Positions 50,311 to 63,124 of a stretch of 64,000 nucleotides of DNA are shown here, piece after piece. Where the stretch lies: assembly GCF_033568475.1 (NCBI RefSeq), contig NC_133122.1, positions 65,619,442 through 65,683,441 on the forward strand. Direction: 5' to 3'. Position 1 is the stretch's first letter, and every line of letters begins with the position of its first letter. The DNA is from Henckelia pumila (taxonomy: Eukaryota > Streptophyta > Magnoliopsida > Lamiales > Gesneriaceae). Made by a program: the position numbers and the translations under genes. The notes under the pieces are model-generated. The model saw only the letters and a program-made list of their open reading frames with translations, was not told the DNA's origin and searched no databases.

Positions 50311-53012
50311 TGAAACGGCACCTCAACTCTATAAAAAATAAAATAATGCGGAAATTTTTTTTTCTTTATACTACTAAATAAAACTGTACACATATGCACA
50401 TACATATATGCACAGAATAAAATAATAAAAATAAATACATGGACTAAATAAATAAATAATTAAATTACTTAAGAAACCAATGCAATCCTTAAATAGAATT
50501 AAACATTTGAGTCAAACCCTAGGAATTAAGCAATATACTGCATAATTAAAATTAATAAACTGTGTCAATGTTCATGCACCCTAAGAAATATTTAATAAAA
50601 TATTCCAAATAAACCTCACCCAATAAAAATATTAAAATGTATCATGACACTCAAAACATTGGTGACTCAGAAGCTGTCACGGTCACGGGGCTACTGCCAG
50701 GCCGTCGTGTCTATACATCCTCCAACCACCGGTAGGAGGTAACCTGCTCCTCTTACGTACTCACACTACATGGCACCATATCAGTGTAGTGAGGCTAGAG
50801 GCCCAAAAACCATACTAACAAAGGGTTCTAAAATAAATTTAAAAAAATTTTGAATACTAATACATAACATATACATGAAATGAGCAGGCTTAAAATTACA
50901 TAACATACCGTACTTAAATAAACATAAAATACATAATACAATAACATACAAATACTTTGATGTTGTTGAGCATTTATTTACTTAACAATCGAATGGTCCT
51001 ATACGTAAGTGTGACCCATATAATTATAGTGCGACTGATCCAGTCTAAGAAACCATCGTACGAGGCTGTGGTGGCCGAACCACCCATAATAAATGGGCAG
51101 AAACTGCCCATACATAAATGGCAGAGAAAACTGCCACCCATTAAATGGCCACACTACCTTAAAATTTTCCAACTAAATATATTTTATATTGCTCAACCAT
51201 AGAATTTCAATCATAGCCATTAAAAATTGAATTTTCATGAATGCAGTCAATACTTAAATAACATTGTGTGTTCTCCATATATATTTAATTTACTTTTCTA
51301 ACTAACATATAAATATTTTAAACCATCCCAACTTAAATGCATAAAAATAATTACCTAATTATATAATCAGGACACATGCAATTTTCTCATGGGTTGATAC
51401 AGCTGCTGGCCCAACTTACAAAAAACTTAATTACAAATTATTCAAAATCCCAAAAATAAATAAAATAACCCATAATAATTTAATGGAACCATAAATTAAA
51501 TGGTTCATACTTCAATTTTGGGAATTTAATTAGTTCATTTAATTCCTAATAACCTTAAAAACTTAAAAATCAAAATACACGAGCCCAAAATAAAATAAAA
51601 CGGACCCGGACCCCCGTTAATACCTTCAACCACTAAACCCTACTGACCTCGAACCGGACCCAAGTACCGACCCGGAACACCACCAAAACCCTAGAACCCG
51701 ACCGCCCCCTTCTCCATTCTTCTCGTCCGAAGAGAGCGAGCAGGCCTTCTTGGCCTGCTTGACCGGCCGGCTCCGGGCCACCACTGGGGCGGGGCCGCCG
51801 CCGCCCGGACGTAGCACCACTTACGGGCGGTACCTAACCCACCAAGGGGCCCCAGCCCGCCCCATGCAGCCAGGAACAACCGTGCCGCAGCACTGTCTCT
51901 CCCAAACCCTACAAATGTGTCCAGAACCAATCAGGCTTGCCCATGGTTCAATTCGAATCCAGGCCGATCCTAGCCCATTCCAGCCCTTGTCCGGCCCTAC
52001 CACATCGACCATTAGGGACCCCAAGGAACCCTTCTAACCATTGGACCAGCAGCCACCTAGCCATGGACATGAAAAACGTTGAGCAAAATGAACACCATGA
52101 AGCCAAACCGAGTGCAAAATAGAGAAAGGATTTATGACAAAACTTGCTGTCAAAAAAACGTTGAGTCTCGGACACTACACACCCACACACATACATACAT
52201 TGATTTAGGATTTAAAAGGGACAGAAAAATCATGCTTAACACGATTGATAGAGCTAAAAACCGTTGATACGTCGGGCTTCGGGACGACAGGGGCGGAAGA
52301 CGGGGTGACTTCGAGCTAGAAACTCACGGCTCAAGCTTCATGGATGGTGATTGGCCGATGATGAAAGCGATGAGCAGGTGAGGGTGACGGCTGATGAGGG
52401 AAAGAAAAAGTGATCGGCTAGTAGGGTTGGGTAGAAAAGGTTTTCATTTTTTTTTTGTTTTGTGTATAATTAACAATATAGGTTTAGTAATAAAATATAA
52501 ACGTTTTCTTAAGAATATTAAACTACACAAACATTTATACTCCTAATTAAACTTTACATAAATCTGATAACATACAGAAAAATCTTCGAAATATTTAATT
52601 TAAGGGGATTTTAAAAATACTAAAAAGTCTCACCCAGAAATATTCTTGACTTAATTTTGGGATAAACCTGACCCCTAAATTTAAATAAAATAGAAATACT
52701 TAACATTTTGGAGATAATAAAACTCAAAATAATATTTTTACAGGCTCTAAAAAGGCTCATAAAATAATTTGGGAATTGAAAAAGTCGTCCAGTCTCGTTG
52801 TCCACGGTCCCGTCTACGCCGGATCAAATAATAAACATACATAAACCTCATAAAAAATCCCTAATTTTGGGTTAATATGCTTAAAATAAATTAAATCATG
52901 CACTAATTAATTCACATAATTATTTAACCCAAAAATCATAATTTTAAATAACTTAAATATACTAATTATGCAGGCGAATTTATGTAATTAAAAATAACAC
53001 GGTGTTGTTACA
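50311..53012 (-). repeat. 3' LTR of element 3 (left copy, 2702 bp)
   Basis: It starts TGAAACGGCAC and ends GTTGTTACA on the plus strand. It aligns along its whole length with the right copy but is about 200 bp longer. A GC-rich core (about 51600-52100) sits in AT-rich arms. Confidence 0.9.
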
Positions 53013-53030
53013 ATTTCTCCCCCCCTTAAA
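53013..53030 (-). other. Polypurine tract of element 3
   Basis: On the minus strand an A/G-rich run with seven G directly precedes the 3' LTR. This is the primer for plus-strand DNA synthesis in LTR elements. Confidence 0.8.
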
Positions 53031-56000
53031 TTGAATTTCGTCCTCGAAATTAAAGTACTTACCGCCAACATCTCCGGGTCGCGAGTCCTCCTCTCCTCCT
53101 CCGGTTACAGGTAGCTTCCTCCTCCGCGTGACTTACAGCCACTGGATCTGGACCCTCCGGTATGACCCGTTGTCCTAACGCCTCCGCTCCTCTCTAGCCA
53201 GCATCCGCCCATATGTCTATCCTCGTAAACAAGATTCTCACTGGTGGCAACTGTACGGGCTCGACAATCCAACACATGGAACGGGTATGGAGACATCACT
53301 CCGAAGCATGTCTACATGGAAACCGTTCTGTGCACTGCCGCTAGCCCTGGAGGTAGAGCTAACCGAGAAGGCGACGTGCCAACTCGCGCCAAGATTCTCG
53401 ACTGGCCCTATATAATTCGTAATACGCTAGCATCTTCGACCAAAAAACGCGCTACTCCCTTCATAGGTGACCACCCTTCCAAGCATAATTTACCGGTTTT
53501 TTTGATCACCTACTGCACACTCCAAATGGATCGTCAGGCATCTGCATCACTCTTCTGGTCGACTCTGCGCAGTCCTAATCAATCTCGGGAGATCTGCGTC
53601 ACAATGTCAGCTGTCTGCTGCACAATCTCCGGGACCAACCACCAATATCCTGCTCACCAACCTCATCCCAATGCACAGACGGAGATCAGCATCTCCTCCC
53701 ATAAAGTGAGCATATGGAGCCATACCTATCGTAGCCTGACACAACTGTAGAACTCGGTCCTTCACTAACAGGCAGTCTCGTACCCAAGAGCCCCCAAAAA
53801 TCACTGACACAAGCTCTCAGAAGCTCCTCGAGAACCTGGATCACTTAAACAGACATGACCATCTGTCTGGGGATGAAAAGCTGTGGTACTGCAACAGAAG
53901 CCTCGTCCCACTAGCCGTGTGCGGAACATCCAAAACGCAGCTGTGAATCTCGGATCTCTGTCTGACACCAATAGACACTGGTATGCCATGCCAGTCTCAC
54001 ACTCTCTCTAATGTAACCGGTCTGCATACTGTAATAGTTCCGGTTACCTCACCGGCAAGAAACAGAGCTGACATGGTGTGTCTATCACCCAATCCACCCA
54101 AACCGCTGGTGCCAAACCTCAGGCACTCCTGGCCACGCCCAACCCCACAGTTCATCCGCGTCATATATTCCACATTTCCATTCCGGCATGGGGAAGCGGT
54201 CTAAGAAGTCCTGCTGGACGCTGATGCATTGCTTTGACTTGCTGACAGGTCAAGCACTCTGACACCACTCTCCCTCGATGTCACTCTTCAACCCAGGCCA
54301 CCAATACAATACATGTCCGTCTCGGTACATCTTCGTACTTCCGGTGTGAAATGGCGTACGGCGATGCATGAGCCTAAGCTAGAATCTCGGATCAAACTGA
54401 TACACAGTTCGGTACCCACATCCTCCCACGGTACTGACCGCTGCCATCCTCCCAAGTCTATACCAGCGACTACCCTTGGCTAATCTCTATGTTCTCCATA
54501 GCTGTAGCTCCCTATAAGTGGCAATGTCCTTCAAATAGATCTCATACAAAATTGGGCAGCATCGTCAAACACAGACCGCTCGGTGCATCGGCGCTCGGGA
54601 AGCACTCCAAACAAAATAGAATCTCGGGTCAGTAGTGGAACACTGCACAGACCACAATGAAACCACTGACGACATCCGACTCAAAGCATCTGCCACTACA
54701 ACAACTAAGCCTTACTGGAAGGTAGCTACTGTCACCATCATAATCTTCCCAAGTACACGCAATCTGCGCTGCCTCCAGTGCAACTCATCAGGGGTGAAGA
54801 AGTACGTGAGGCTCTTCTGGTCCGGTGAAAATCTTGCCATTACAGCCCAGTACAGATAGTGCTACCAGGATTTTCACCGCAAATACCAACATGAGCCGCT
54901 CTCAATGCAAGCGTCGGCTAGTTCTGCCTCATGAATCTTCAACTCGTCGCGACCGCATATGCGATAACTCTGCCACTCTGCCAAGTACCTGCGCCCCAAA
55001 CCAAGTAGGACAGGTCGGTGTACACCACTAACTCCTCATGTGGCACTGTCATAGCTAACACCGGTGCTGAAGTAAGTGCATCCTTCAGCTGATCAAAGCT
55101 CCTCTGACAATCTGGACTCCAACTATACTTCGCGTTCTTCTTGGTCAAGGAAGTCAAGGTACTGCAATAGAGGAAAAACCCTTGATGAACTTCCTATGTA
55201 TCCTGCTAAACCCAAGAAGCTACGAATCTCCGAAGCATTCTTTGGAATCCCCCAATCCCTCACTGCCTGCACCTTGGACTGATCCACTGCAATCCCATCC
55301 TAGAAATAATGTGGCCTAGAAACGCCACCTGCTCCAACCAAAACTCACACTTACTGAACTTTGCAAACAGTCGATGCTCTCTCAAGGTCTGCAAGGCTGT
55401 ATGCAAATGCTGTGTATGCTCCTCAATGCTCCTCGAGTAGATCAATATGTCATCAATGAATACAATGACAAACTGATCTAGATACGGCTGGAAACACGAT
55501 GCATGAGATCCATAAAAACTGCTGGAGCATTGGTCAATCCAAAGGGCATCACCAAGAACTCATAGTGCCCATATCGTGTCCTAAAGGCAGTCTTAGACAC
55601 GTCTGAATCTCTGACTCTCAACTGATGGTAACCAGATCGCAGATCGATCTTGGAGAATACCGAAGCTCCCTGCAACTGATCGAATAAATCCTCTATCCTC
55701 GGTAGCGGATACTTATTCTTCACGTGACTCTGTTGAGCTCTCGGTAGTCAATACACAATCTCATGCTGCCGTCCTTCTTCTTCACAAACAACACTGGAGC
55801 TCCCCATGGAGAAAAGCTAGGACGAACAAAGCCCTTCTCCAACAGCTCCGAATCAGATATTTGGGCCTGCTCCTTCAACTCTCTCATCTCTGTAGGAGCA
55901 AGTCGATATGGTGCCTTAGAGATAGGCACAGTATCTGGCAACAACTCAATACTGAACTCCACCTCTCTCACTGGTGGAACTCCTGCCACATCGTCAGGAA

Positions 56001-56695
56001 AAACATCTGGATAGTCACGTACCACCTCTATGTCTGATAAAGATCTGCTAGAAACATCCGAGGTAGTGACCACACTAGCAAGAAAACCCTGACATCCATG
56101 GCGCAACAGTTTCCTCGCACGAACAAGTGATATCATCTGAGGAATACTGCTAGACTGAGATGCAAAGAAAGTAAACATCTCACCTCCTGCTGGCTTCACT
56201 GACACTGTCCTAAGTCGGAAATCGATCGAAGCTCCATTAACTGATAGCCAGTCCATACCCAAAATCAAGTCAAACCCAGTCAATGGAAGAACCACTAGAT
56301 CTGCTCGAATGGAGTGTCCCTGCAACTCCAATGCCAGATCCCTGATGACACTAGTGGTAGTGATAATCTGTCCGGATGGCATGGTAACATCGTAACCACT
56401 GTCTACAACCTCCGGTGAAATGCCTATCCGTCTGATAAAATCTCGGGAGATAAACAAATGCGTGGCTCCTGAATCTAGCAACGCAAACGTGGAGTTGCCT
56501 CCAACTAGAATTCTCCCTGCACGCAGAAGATTCCCAACAATTCATACCACTATGCTCCCAAGGTTAAAACACTAAAATCCTTAATTCTAATCACAAAGAA
56601 ACAAAATTCTTATTCTAGCATGCTGATAATTAAACTCATGTAACAGGCATTCAGATATAATCGCAATTAAACAAAAGCAAAGAATTGAAAAAGTT

Positions 56696-57796
56696 CTAGG
56701 TGTTAGGTATACCGGTGATCAAGGAGGTATCTGGGTCTGCCTCCTCAGCCTGCATCACATAAACTCGCCCACTGACATTCTGCCTCTGCGGGCAGTTGGC
56801 AATCTGATGCCCTGGCTCCTTGCAACGATAGCAGACTCCTGCTCCCAATAGACACTGCCCGGAATGCATCTTCTGGCACTTCGGACACACTGGATATCTC
56901 CCTGGAGTAGGGGCCCCGCCCCTAGTCTGCTGCTGTGGCTTCCCCTGAGGCCTCTGCTGATTCGGGCCCTTAGATGGCCCTGTAGACTGTTTCTTCGCAG
57001 GTGGCTGCGAAGATGGTCGCTGATACCCTGTCTGCACAAACTGCCTCTTACCCTGCTGCTCTCTCTGTATCTCCCTCCGTCCCTCCTCGGAACGCAAGGC
57101 CCTGCTGACTGCAGACTCATATGTAAAGACGTCTGCCATCCGCACATCATGCCTGATCTCAGCCTTCAGGCCCTCCACAAACTGTCGCAGCTTCTCCTGC
57201 GGACTATCAGAAATCATGGGCACAAAATGACAGCCCCTCTCAAACTGGCTCACATACTCCACAACCGACCTGTCCCCCTGACGGAGACTCATGAACTCAC
57301 GGATCATGCGACTGCGCACATCCTCGGTGAAGTACTTGGCGTAGAAGATACGCCTGAACTCAGCCCACGTCAGTGTAGGTAGATGGACTCCTCTGACTGC
57401 ACCCTCCCACCAAAGGGCTGCATCGCCTCGCATCATGTACGTCGCACAGCTCACCCTGTCGGTGTCTGTGATCCCCATATAATCGAAGATGGACTCAAGA
57501 GAGCGAATCCATCCCTCAGCCACCAACGGATCGGTGGTCCCCAAAAACTCCTTAGGCCCCTTCTTCTGGAACCTCTCTGCGACGTCCTCCTCGTGGGACA
57601 GTCTGGGACGGGCCGCCTGCTGCTCCAGCAAGGCAGTAATACCCGCCATCATCGTGGCACTGGCCTGCTCCAGTGCTGTCATGGGTGCTGCTGAGGTGGC
57701 GGTGGAGGTGGAGGTGGATGTGGAGGTCTCCCACGTCGATTCACCTGTCTGGGAGGCATTCTGCACCACCACATATTTATTTACATAAATCGCCAT
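56696..57796 (-). mobile_element. Gag of element 3
   Basis: An open frame of 366 codons on the minus strand. It has a retrotransposon gag domain (LESIFDYMG, then ALWWEGAVRG), a Gln/Pro-rich basic linker and a CCHC knuckle (CYRCKEPGHQIANC) near the C-terminus. It is a fossil retroelement protein, not a host gene. The length is ordinary for chromovirus gag. Confidence 0.85.
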
Positions 57797-57929
57797 GCAT
57801 AACTAAGTGTTTAAAATTAAGGCTAACTTAAATTCTAGAAATTAAATCATACTATAAACATTAAAACTTACAGACCGGTAGCGTGGATTTCTGAGCTCGC
57901 AAAGCAGTAGTGACCCCTCCAAGGACCGT

Positions 57930-57941
57930 GCTCTGATACCA
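57930..57941 (-). other. Primer-binding site of element 3 (tRNA-iMet type)
   Basis: Read on the minus strand, TGGTATCAGAGC is complementary to the 3' end of initiator tRNA-Met, the usual plant retrotransposon primer. It lies two bases inside the right LTR boundary, which fixes element orientation. Confidence 0.92.
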
Positions 57942-57943
57942 AC

Positions 57944-60447
57944 TGAAACGACCCTAACTCTATAATAAATAAATATGCGGAAATTTTTTTTTTATACTAC
58001 CAAATAAAATATGTACATATATGCCCATACATATATGCACAGAATAAAATATTTAAAATAAATACATGACTAAATAAATAAATAATTAAATACTTAAGAA
58101 AAATGCAATCCTTAAAATAATTAAACATTTGAGTCAACCCTAGAATTAAAAATATACTGCATAAATAAAATAATAAAATGTGTCATGCACTAAAAATATT
58201 TAATAAAATATTCCAATAAACCTCAACCAATAAAAATATTAAAATGTATCATGACACTCAAACATGGTGACTCAGAAGCTGTCACGGTCACGGGGCTACT
58301 GCAGCGCTGCTCATACATCCTCACCACCGGTAGGAGTAACCTGCTCCTCTACGTACTCACCTGCACCATATCAGTGTAGTGAGCCTAGAGGCCCAACATG
58401 CATACTAACAAGGGTTCAAAATAATTTAAAACAATTTAATACTAATACATACATATACATGAATGAGCAGGCTTAAAATTACATAACATAACTTACTTAA
58501 ATAAACATAAATACATAATACATAACATACATACTTGAGTTGTTGAGCATTTATTTTCTTAACATCGAATGGTCCTATCCGTAAGTGTGACCCATACTTA
58601 TAGTGCGACTGATCAGTCTAAGAAACCATCGTACGAGGCTGGTGGCGAACCACCCATACATAAATGGCAGAAACTGCCCATACATAAATGGCAGAAAACT
58701 GCCCATAAATGGCCACACTACTTCAATTTCCAACTAAAATATTTTATTTGCTCAACCATAGAATTTCAATCATAGCATAAAAATTGATTTCATGAATGCA
58801 TATACTTAAATAAATTGTGTGTTCTTCATATATATTTAATTTAATTTTCTTACTAACATATAAATATTAAAATAACTTAAATGCATAAAAATAATTAAAT
58901 ATATAATCAGGACACATGCAATTTTCTCATGGGTTGATACAGCTGCTGGCCAACTTAAAAACTTAATTAAAAATTATTAAAAGCCCAAAAATAAATAAAA
59001 TAACCCAAAATAATTTAATGGAACCCAAATAAATTAAATGGTACTAATTAAATTTTTGGGAATTTAATTAGTCCATTTAATTCCTAATTAACTTAAAAAC
59101 TTAAAAATAAAATACCCGAGCCCAAATAAAATAACCCGGACCCGGACCCACTTAACTTAACCCACTAACCTACTGACCCGACCCGGACCCAAGACCCGAC
59201 CCGGAAACCACCAAAACCCTAGAACCCGACCGCCCCCTTCTCCATTCTTCTCGGCCGAGAGCAGCAGGCCTTCTTGGCCTGCTGCCGGCCGGCTCCGGCC
59301 ACCCCTGGCCGGGCGCCGCCGCCCGGACGTAGCCCACGTCCGGGCGGACCTAACCCAACCAGGCCCCAGCCCCCATGCAGCCAGGAACCACCGAGCCGCA
59401 GCCTTTCTCCCCAAACCCTAATCTGTGCAGAAAATTGGCAGCCATGGTTCAATTCGAACCAGGCCGATCCTAGCCCATTCCAGCCCTTGTCCGGCCCTAC
59501 CACTCGACCCTAGGGACCCCAAGGAACCCTTCTAACCATGGACCAGCAGCCCACCTAGCCATGGACATGAAAAACGTGAGCATGAACACCATGAAGCCAA
59601 ACCGAGTGCAAATAGAGAAAGGATTTGAAAAACTTGCTGTCAAAAAAACGTTGAATCTCGGCACTACACACCCACACACATACATACACTGATATAGGAT
59701 TTAAAAGGGAAGAAAATCATGCCTTAACACCGATTGATAGAGCTAAAAACGTGTACGACGGGCTTCGGGACGACGGGGCGACGACGGGGTGACTTCGAGC
59801 TAGAAACTCACGGCTAAATCTTCTTGGATGGTGATGGCCGATGATGAAGAGCTGAGAGGTGAGGGTGACGGCTGATGAGGGAAAGAAAAGTGATCGGCTA
59901 GTAGGGTTGGGTAGATTAGGTTTTATTTATTTTTTTATTTTTTTGTGTTAATTAAAATATAGGTTTAGTAATTAAATATAAAAGGTTTTAAATATTAACT
60001 ACACAACTTAAACTCCTAATTAAACTTTAAAAATCTGATAACATAAGAAAAATCTCGAAATATTAATTTAAGGGGATTTTAAAAATACTAAAAAGTCAAT
60101 ATTTTGACTAATTTTGGATAAAAATGACCCCTAAAAATTAAATAAAATTAAATACTTAAAATTTTGAGATAATAAAACTTAAAATAATATTTTAAGGCTC
60201 TAAAAAGGCTCATAAAATAATTTGGGTGGAAAGTCGTCATCTCGTCCGTCCACGGTCCCGTCTACGCGATCAAATAATAAAATACTAAAAATCATAAAAA
60301 TCCCTAATTATGGGTTAAATGCTTAAAATAAATTAAATCATGCATAAATAATTCACATAATTATTTAACCCATAAATCATAATTTTAAATAATTAAATAT
60401 CCTAATTATGCAGGCGGATTTATGTAATTAAAAATACCGGGTTTACA
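57944..60447 (-). repeat. 5' LTR of element 3 (right copy, 2504 bp)
   Basis: It starts TGAAACGACC and ends GGGTTTACA on the plus strand, with TG...CA termini. The GC-rich core is at about 59150-59600. Confidence 0.92.
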
Positions 60448-60452
60448 GTATC
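60448..60452 (+). repeat. Target site duplication GTATC, right copy
   Basis: Matches 50306-50310; see that entry. Confidence 0.9.
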
Positions 60453-61110
60453 ACCTACTAACTGGCAACTAATAGCATGCATTAAACTTAATACAGCAAA
60501 ATAACTTAACAGAGTAAGACATGCGGAAACAAAACCATAATATACATATCAGCTTAGTAACATAATCTAGACTTAAATCTGTAGTGATACAACCAAATCG
60601 AAATCTTAAACAGTAAACATTATAATGCTATATCGAATCCTGCTGTATAATAAAATCCTCAAGGCTCAACGTGTATATGCACATGACATACAAGTATAGA
60701 AAACGACAAATCATACATCATGTCATATAACAATGCCAAATAAATGCAACATATAAACATGTATACTCGCTGGCAATCTCAGTCAATGTGTACGTACCTC
60801 TAGGCTAGTTCAAGTATAATAGGATCCTAGGTTCCAAGCCTATATTCAAAAGTTCATCGTATCACTACATAAATTCTATAAGCCTTAACTAAGCTAATAA
60901 GTACTCCCAAAACTTAAATAGATTCCCGAACCATACCTTCGTCCGTAGTTAGCTCTTTGAAGTCGCTAGTCCCGGATGACTATAACCACACCTTGGTTAT
61001 TCCAGAACCTTTATTTTAACCGATAGGGCCCTCAAGTGTATATCTCACACTATATAACTGAATAAAGAAACTCGGGAATTCGTAATTCAGAAATGAATCT
61101 GAGAAGCCCT

Positions 61111-61117
61111 ATTTATA
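61111..61117 (-). promoter_or_regulatory. TATA box of the element 2 LTR promoter
   Basis: On the minus strand the sequence reads CCTATAAATAGGGC, a near-consensus plant TATA box at a sensible U3/R position for leftward transcription. The matching place in the element 1 LTR (near 48510-48525) is decayed. Confidence 0.75.
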
Positions 61118-61133
61118 GGCAAATTTCTCGGCC

Positions 61134-61400
61134 AGGATCGGAACTTCCGATTTCGGGATCGGAGCTTCCGATCCAGCTCATTGCGTGCATGTCTGCCATG
61201 CCAGGATCGGAACTTCCGATCTACGATCGGAGCTTCCGATCTGCTCTATGATCAACACTTATCAAAACTCGCGACTGAGTCATCGATCATTTCTGGCAGC
61301 TGGGGATCGGAACTTCCGTTCCAGGATCGGAGCTTCCGTTCCGATCGGAGCTTACTATCCAGGATCGGAGCTTACTATCTGGGATCGGAGCTTACTATCC
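61134..61400. repeat. Palindrome cluster (GATCGGAGCTTCCGATC type) in element 2 U3
   Basis: About nine copies of GATCGGA(A/G)CTTCCGATC or half-sites ending CTTACTATC, several in closely spaced pairs, begin about 20 bp upstream of the TATA box and extend about 290 bp. Confidence 0.9.
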
Positions 61401-61643
61401 GGCCCAAAATTAAAAAGCCCAAATTTTACTTCTGAAGTCCAATAACACTCCGAAATTGGTTAAATACCAACCCTTAATCATGTTTAACATATTATTATCT
61501 TAAAATAGTATCTGGGTTACTACATTCTCCCCACCTTTAGATATTTCGTCTGCGAAATAACATCTAAAGACAAATCAAGATAACAATATGAAACATCAAA
61601 CCATGCCTTATTACAACAATGGTAATTACATCTTACATGGTAA

Positions 61644-63107
61644 TCAAAAATACAAAGCAAACAACTCAGGATATTCTGCTTGCATACGACTCTCAGTTTC
61701 CCAAGTTGCTTCTTCAATGCCTCGGCGCTGCCACTGTACCATCACAAGTGGTATAGTCTTGTTCCGAAGAACTTTCTCCTTCCTGTCTAGGATACAGATT
61801 GGTCGTTCAACAAAAGACAGATCTGGCTCTAGCTGAATATCAGTAGACTGAATCACATGAGATTCATCAGCTATGTACTGTCGAAGCAACGACACATGAA
61901 AAACATTATGTATACTGGAAAGAGATGGCGGTAAAGCCAAACGATAAGCAACATCTCCGATCTTCTCCAGTATCTGAAAAGGCCCAATGTAACGAGGAGA
62001 CAACTTGCCTTTCACACCGAATCTCATCACCTTCCTAAAAGGTGATACTCGCAGAAAAACATATTCACCAGGCTCAAACTGAAGTGGCCTGCGGCGAATA
62101 TTCGCATAACTGGCTTGTCTATCTTGAGCAACTTTGATCCTATGCTTGATTAAATCTACCTTGTCTACAATCTGCTGCACCAATTCAGGACCCTCGACTT
62201 GCCGTTCCCCTACTTCATCCCAGAATAACGGAGTACGACACCGTCGACCATACAATGCCTCGAAAGGTGCCATATCAATACTACGATGATAACTGTTATT
62301 GTAGGCAAATTCAATCAAAAGTAACTGATCTTGCCAAGATAAGCCAAAATCCATGACAGAAGAACGTAGCATATCCTCCAGCGTACGAATAGTGCGCTCT
62401 GACTGTCCGTCAGTCTCCGGATGATACGCCGTGCTCAAACTCAGAGTGGTACCCAACGCCTGCTGAAAACTACCCCAAAAACGTGAAGTAAATCGCGGAT
62501 CTCTATCACTGACTATACTCACTGGAATCCCATGTAATCGCACAATCTCCTGGATATATAAGCGTGCCATGCGATCATAAGAATACTCCCGGTTATAAGG
62601 AATGAAATGTGCTGATTTTGTTAAACGGTCAATGACAACCCAGATAGCATCACACTGACGTAAAGTCATAGGCAAGTGGGTAAAAAAATCCATAGTCACG
62701 TGCTCCCACTTCCATTCGGGAATCTCAAGATTCTGCAGTAATCCACCTGGTCGTCGATGTTCAGCCTTGACCTGTTGACAAACCAAACATCTCGAAACAA
62801 ACTGATAAACACTTCGCTTCATTCCCTTCCACCAGAATCTAGTTCGCAAGTCCTTATACATTTTCATACTTCCAGGATGAACTGATAATCGACTCCTGTG
62901 AGCTTGAGATAGAATATCATTCCTGAGCTCCGCAACATTAGGTACAACCACTCTATTGGATAGGCACAATAAACCATCTGCCTGAAAATGGAATCCAGAT
63001 GTATTAACTCCATTGGCTAGACGTGCCAATCGCTGAGTCTTAACATCAGATATCTGAGCATCTCTGATCCGAGAATATAATGCTGGCTCAGATAGAATAG
63101 TATACAA
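61644..63107 (-). mobile_element. Integrase and chromodomain region of element 2
   Basis: An open frame of 487 codons. It shows the HHCC zinc-binding region (HPGSMKMYKDL, CLVCQQVKAEH), the integrase core (DRLTKSAHF, VSDRDPRFTSRFW, TAYHPETDGQSERT), and a C-terminal chromodomain-like tail with VQWQRRGIEEATWE. The chromodomain marks chromoviruses, which use it to target chromatin. It is a fossil retroelement part, not a host gene. Confidence 0.88.
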
Positions 63108-63124
63108 ACGAATCTCATTCCTCC

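Larger units (their letters stand above)
50311..60447 (-). mobile_element. Ty3/gypsy retrotransposon, element 3, full-length outline but broken
   Basis: The element has two long LTRs (50311-53012 and 57944-60447), a tRNA-Met primer-binding site (57930-57941), a polypurine tract (53013-53030) and a 5-bp target duplication. Inside, on the minus strand, gag is at 57796-56696 with a CCHC zinc knuckle. An aspartic protease with LDSGATH and the start of reverse transcriptase are at about 56481-55478. RNase H-like (around 55100) and integrase-like (around 53700-54300) sequence follow. The parts order fits a Tekay/Del-like chromovirus, though the lineage is inference. The gag frame is open; pol has several breaks (about six or more) toward its left end. 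Young by structure (target duplication and both LTRs intact), but LTR divergence cannot be used to date it here (see findings). Confidence 0.88.
60448..61524 (-). repeat. LTR of element 2 (main part)
   Basis: With the seven bases at 50304-50310 the LTR is about 1.08 kb, ending GGTTACTACA. On the minus strand it has U3 on the right, a TATA box at 61111-61117 and the palindrome cluster upstream of that. Confidence 0.85.

Noticed and set aside
51626-52267. Cluster of short open frames in the element 3 LTR (also 59157-59513)
   Set aside because: They overlap on both strands, come from GC-rich composition, and are not kept as frames between the two LTR copies.
56864-57382. 172-codon plus-strand open frame
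   Set aside because: Antisense shadow of the element 3 gag.
50304-60452. Simple insertion of element 3 into the integrase region of element 1
   Set aside because: The sequence right of element 3 is an LTR end, not the continuation of element 1; the seven-base LTR tip on the left shows that element 2 was the direct target.
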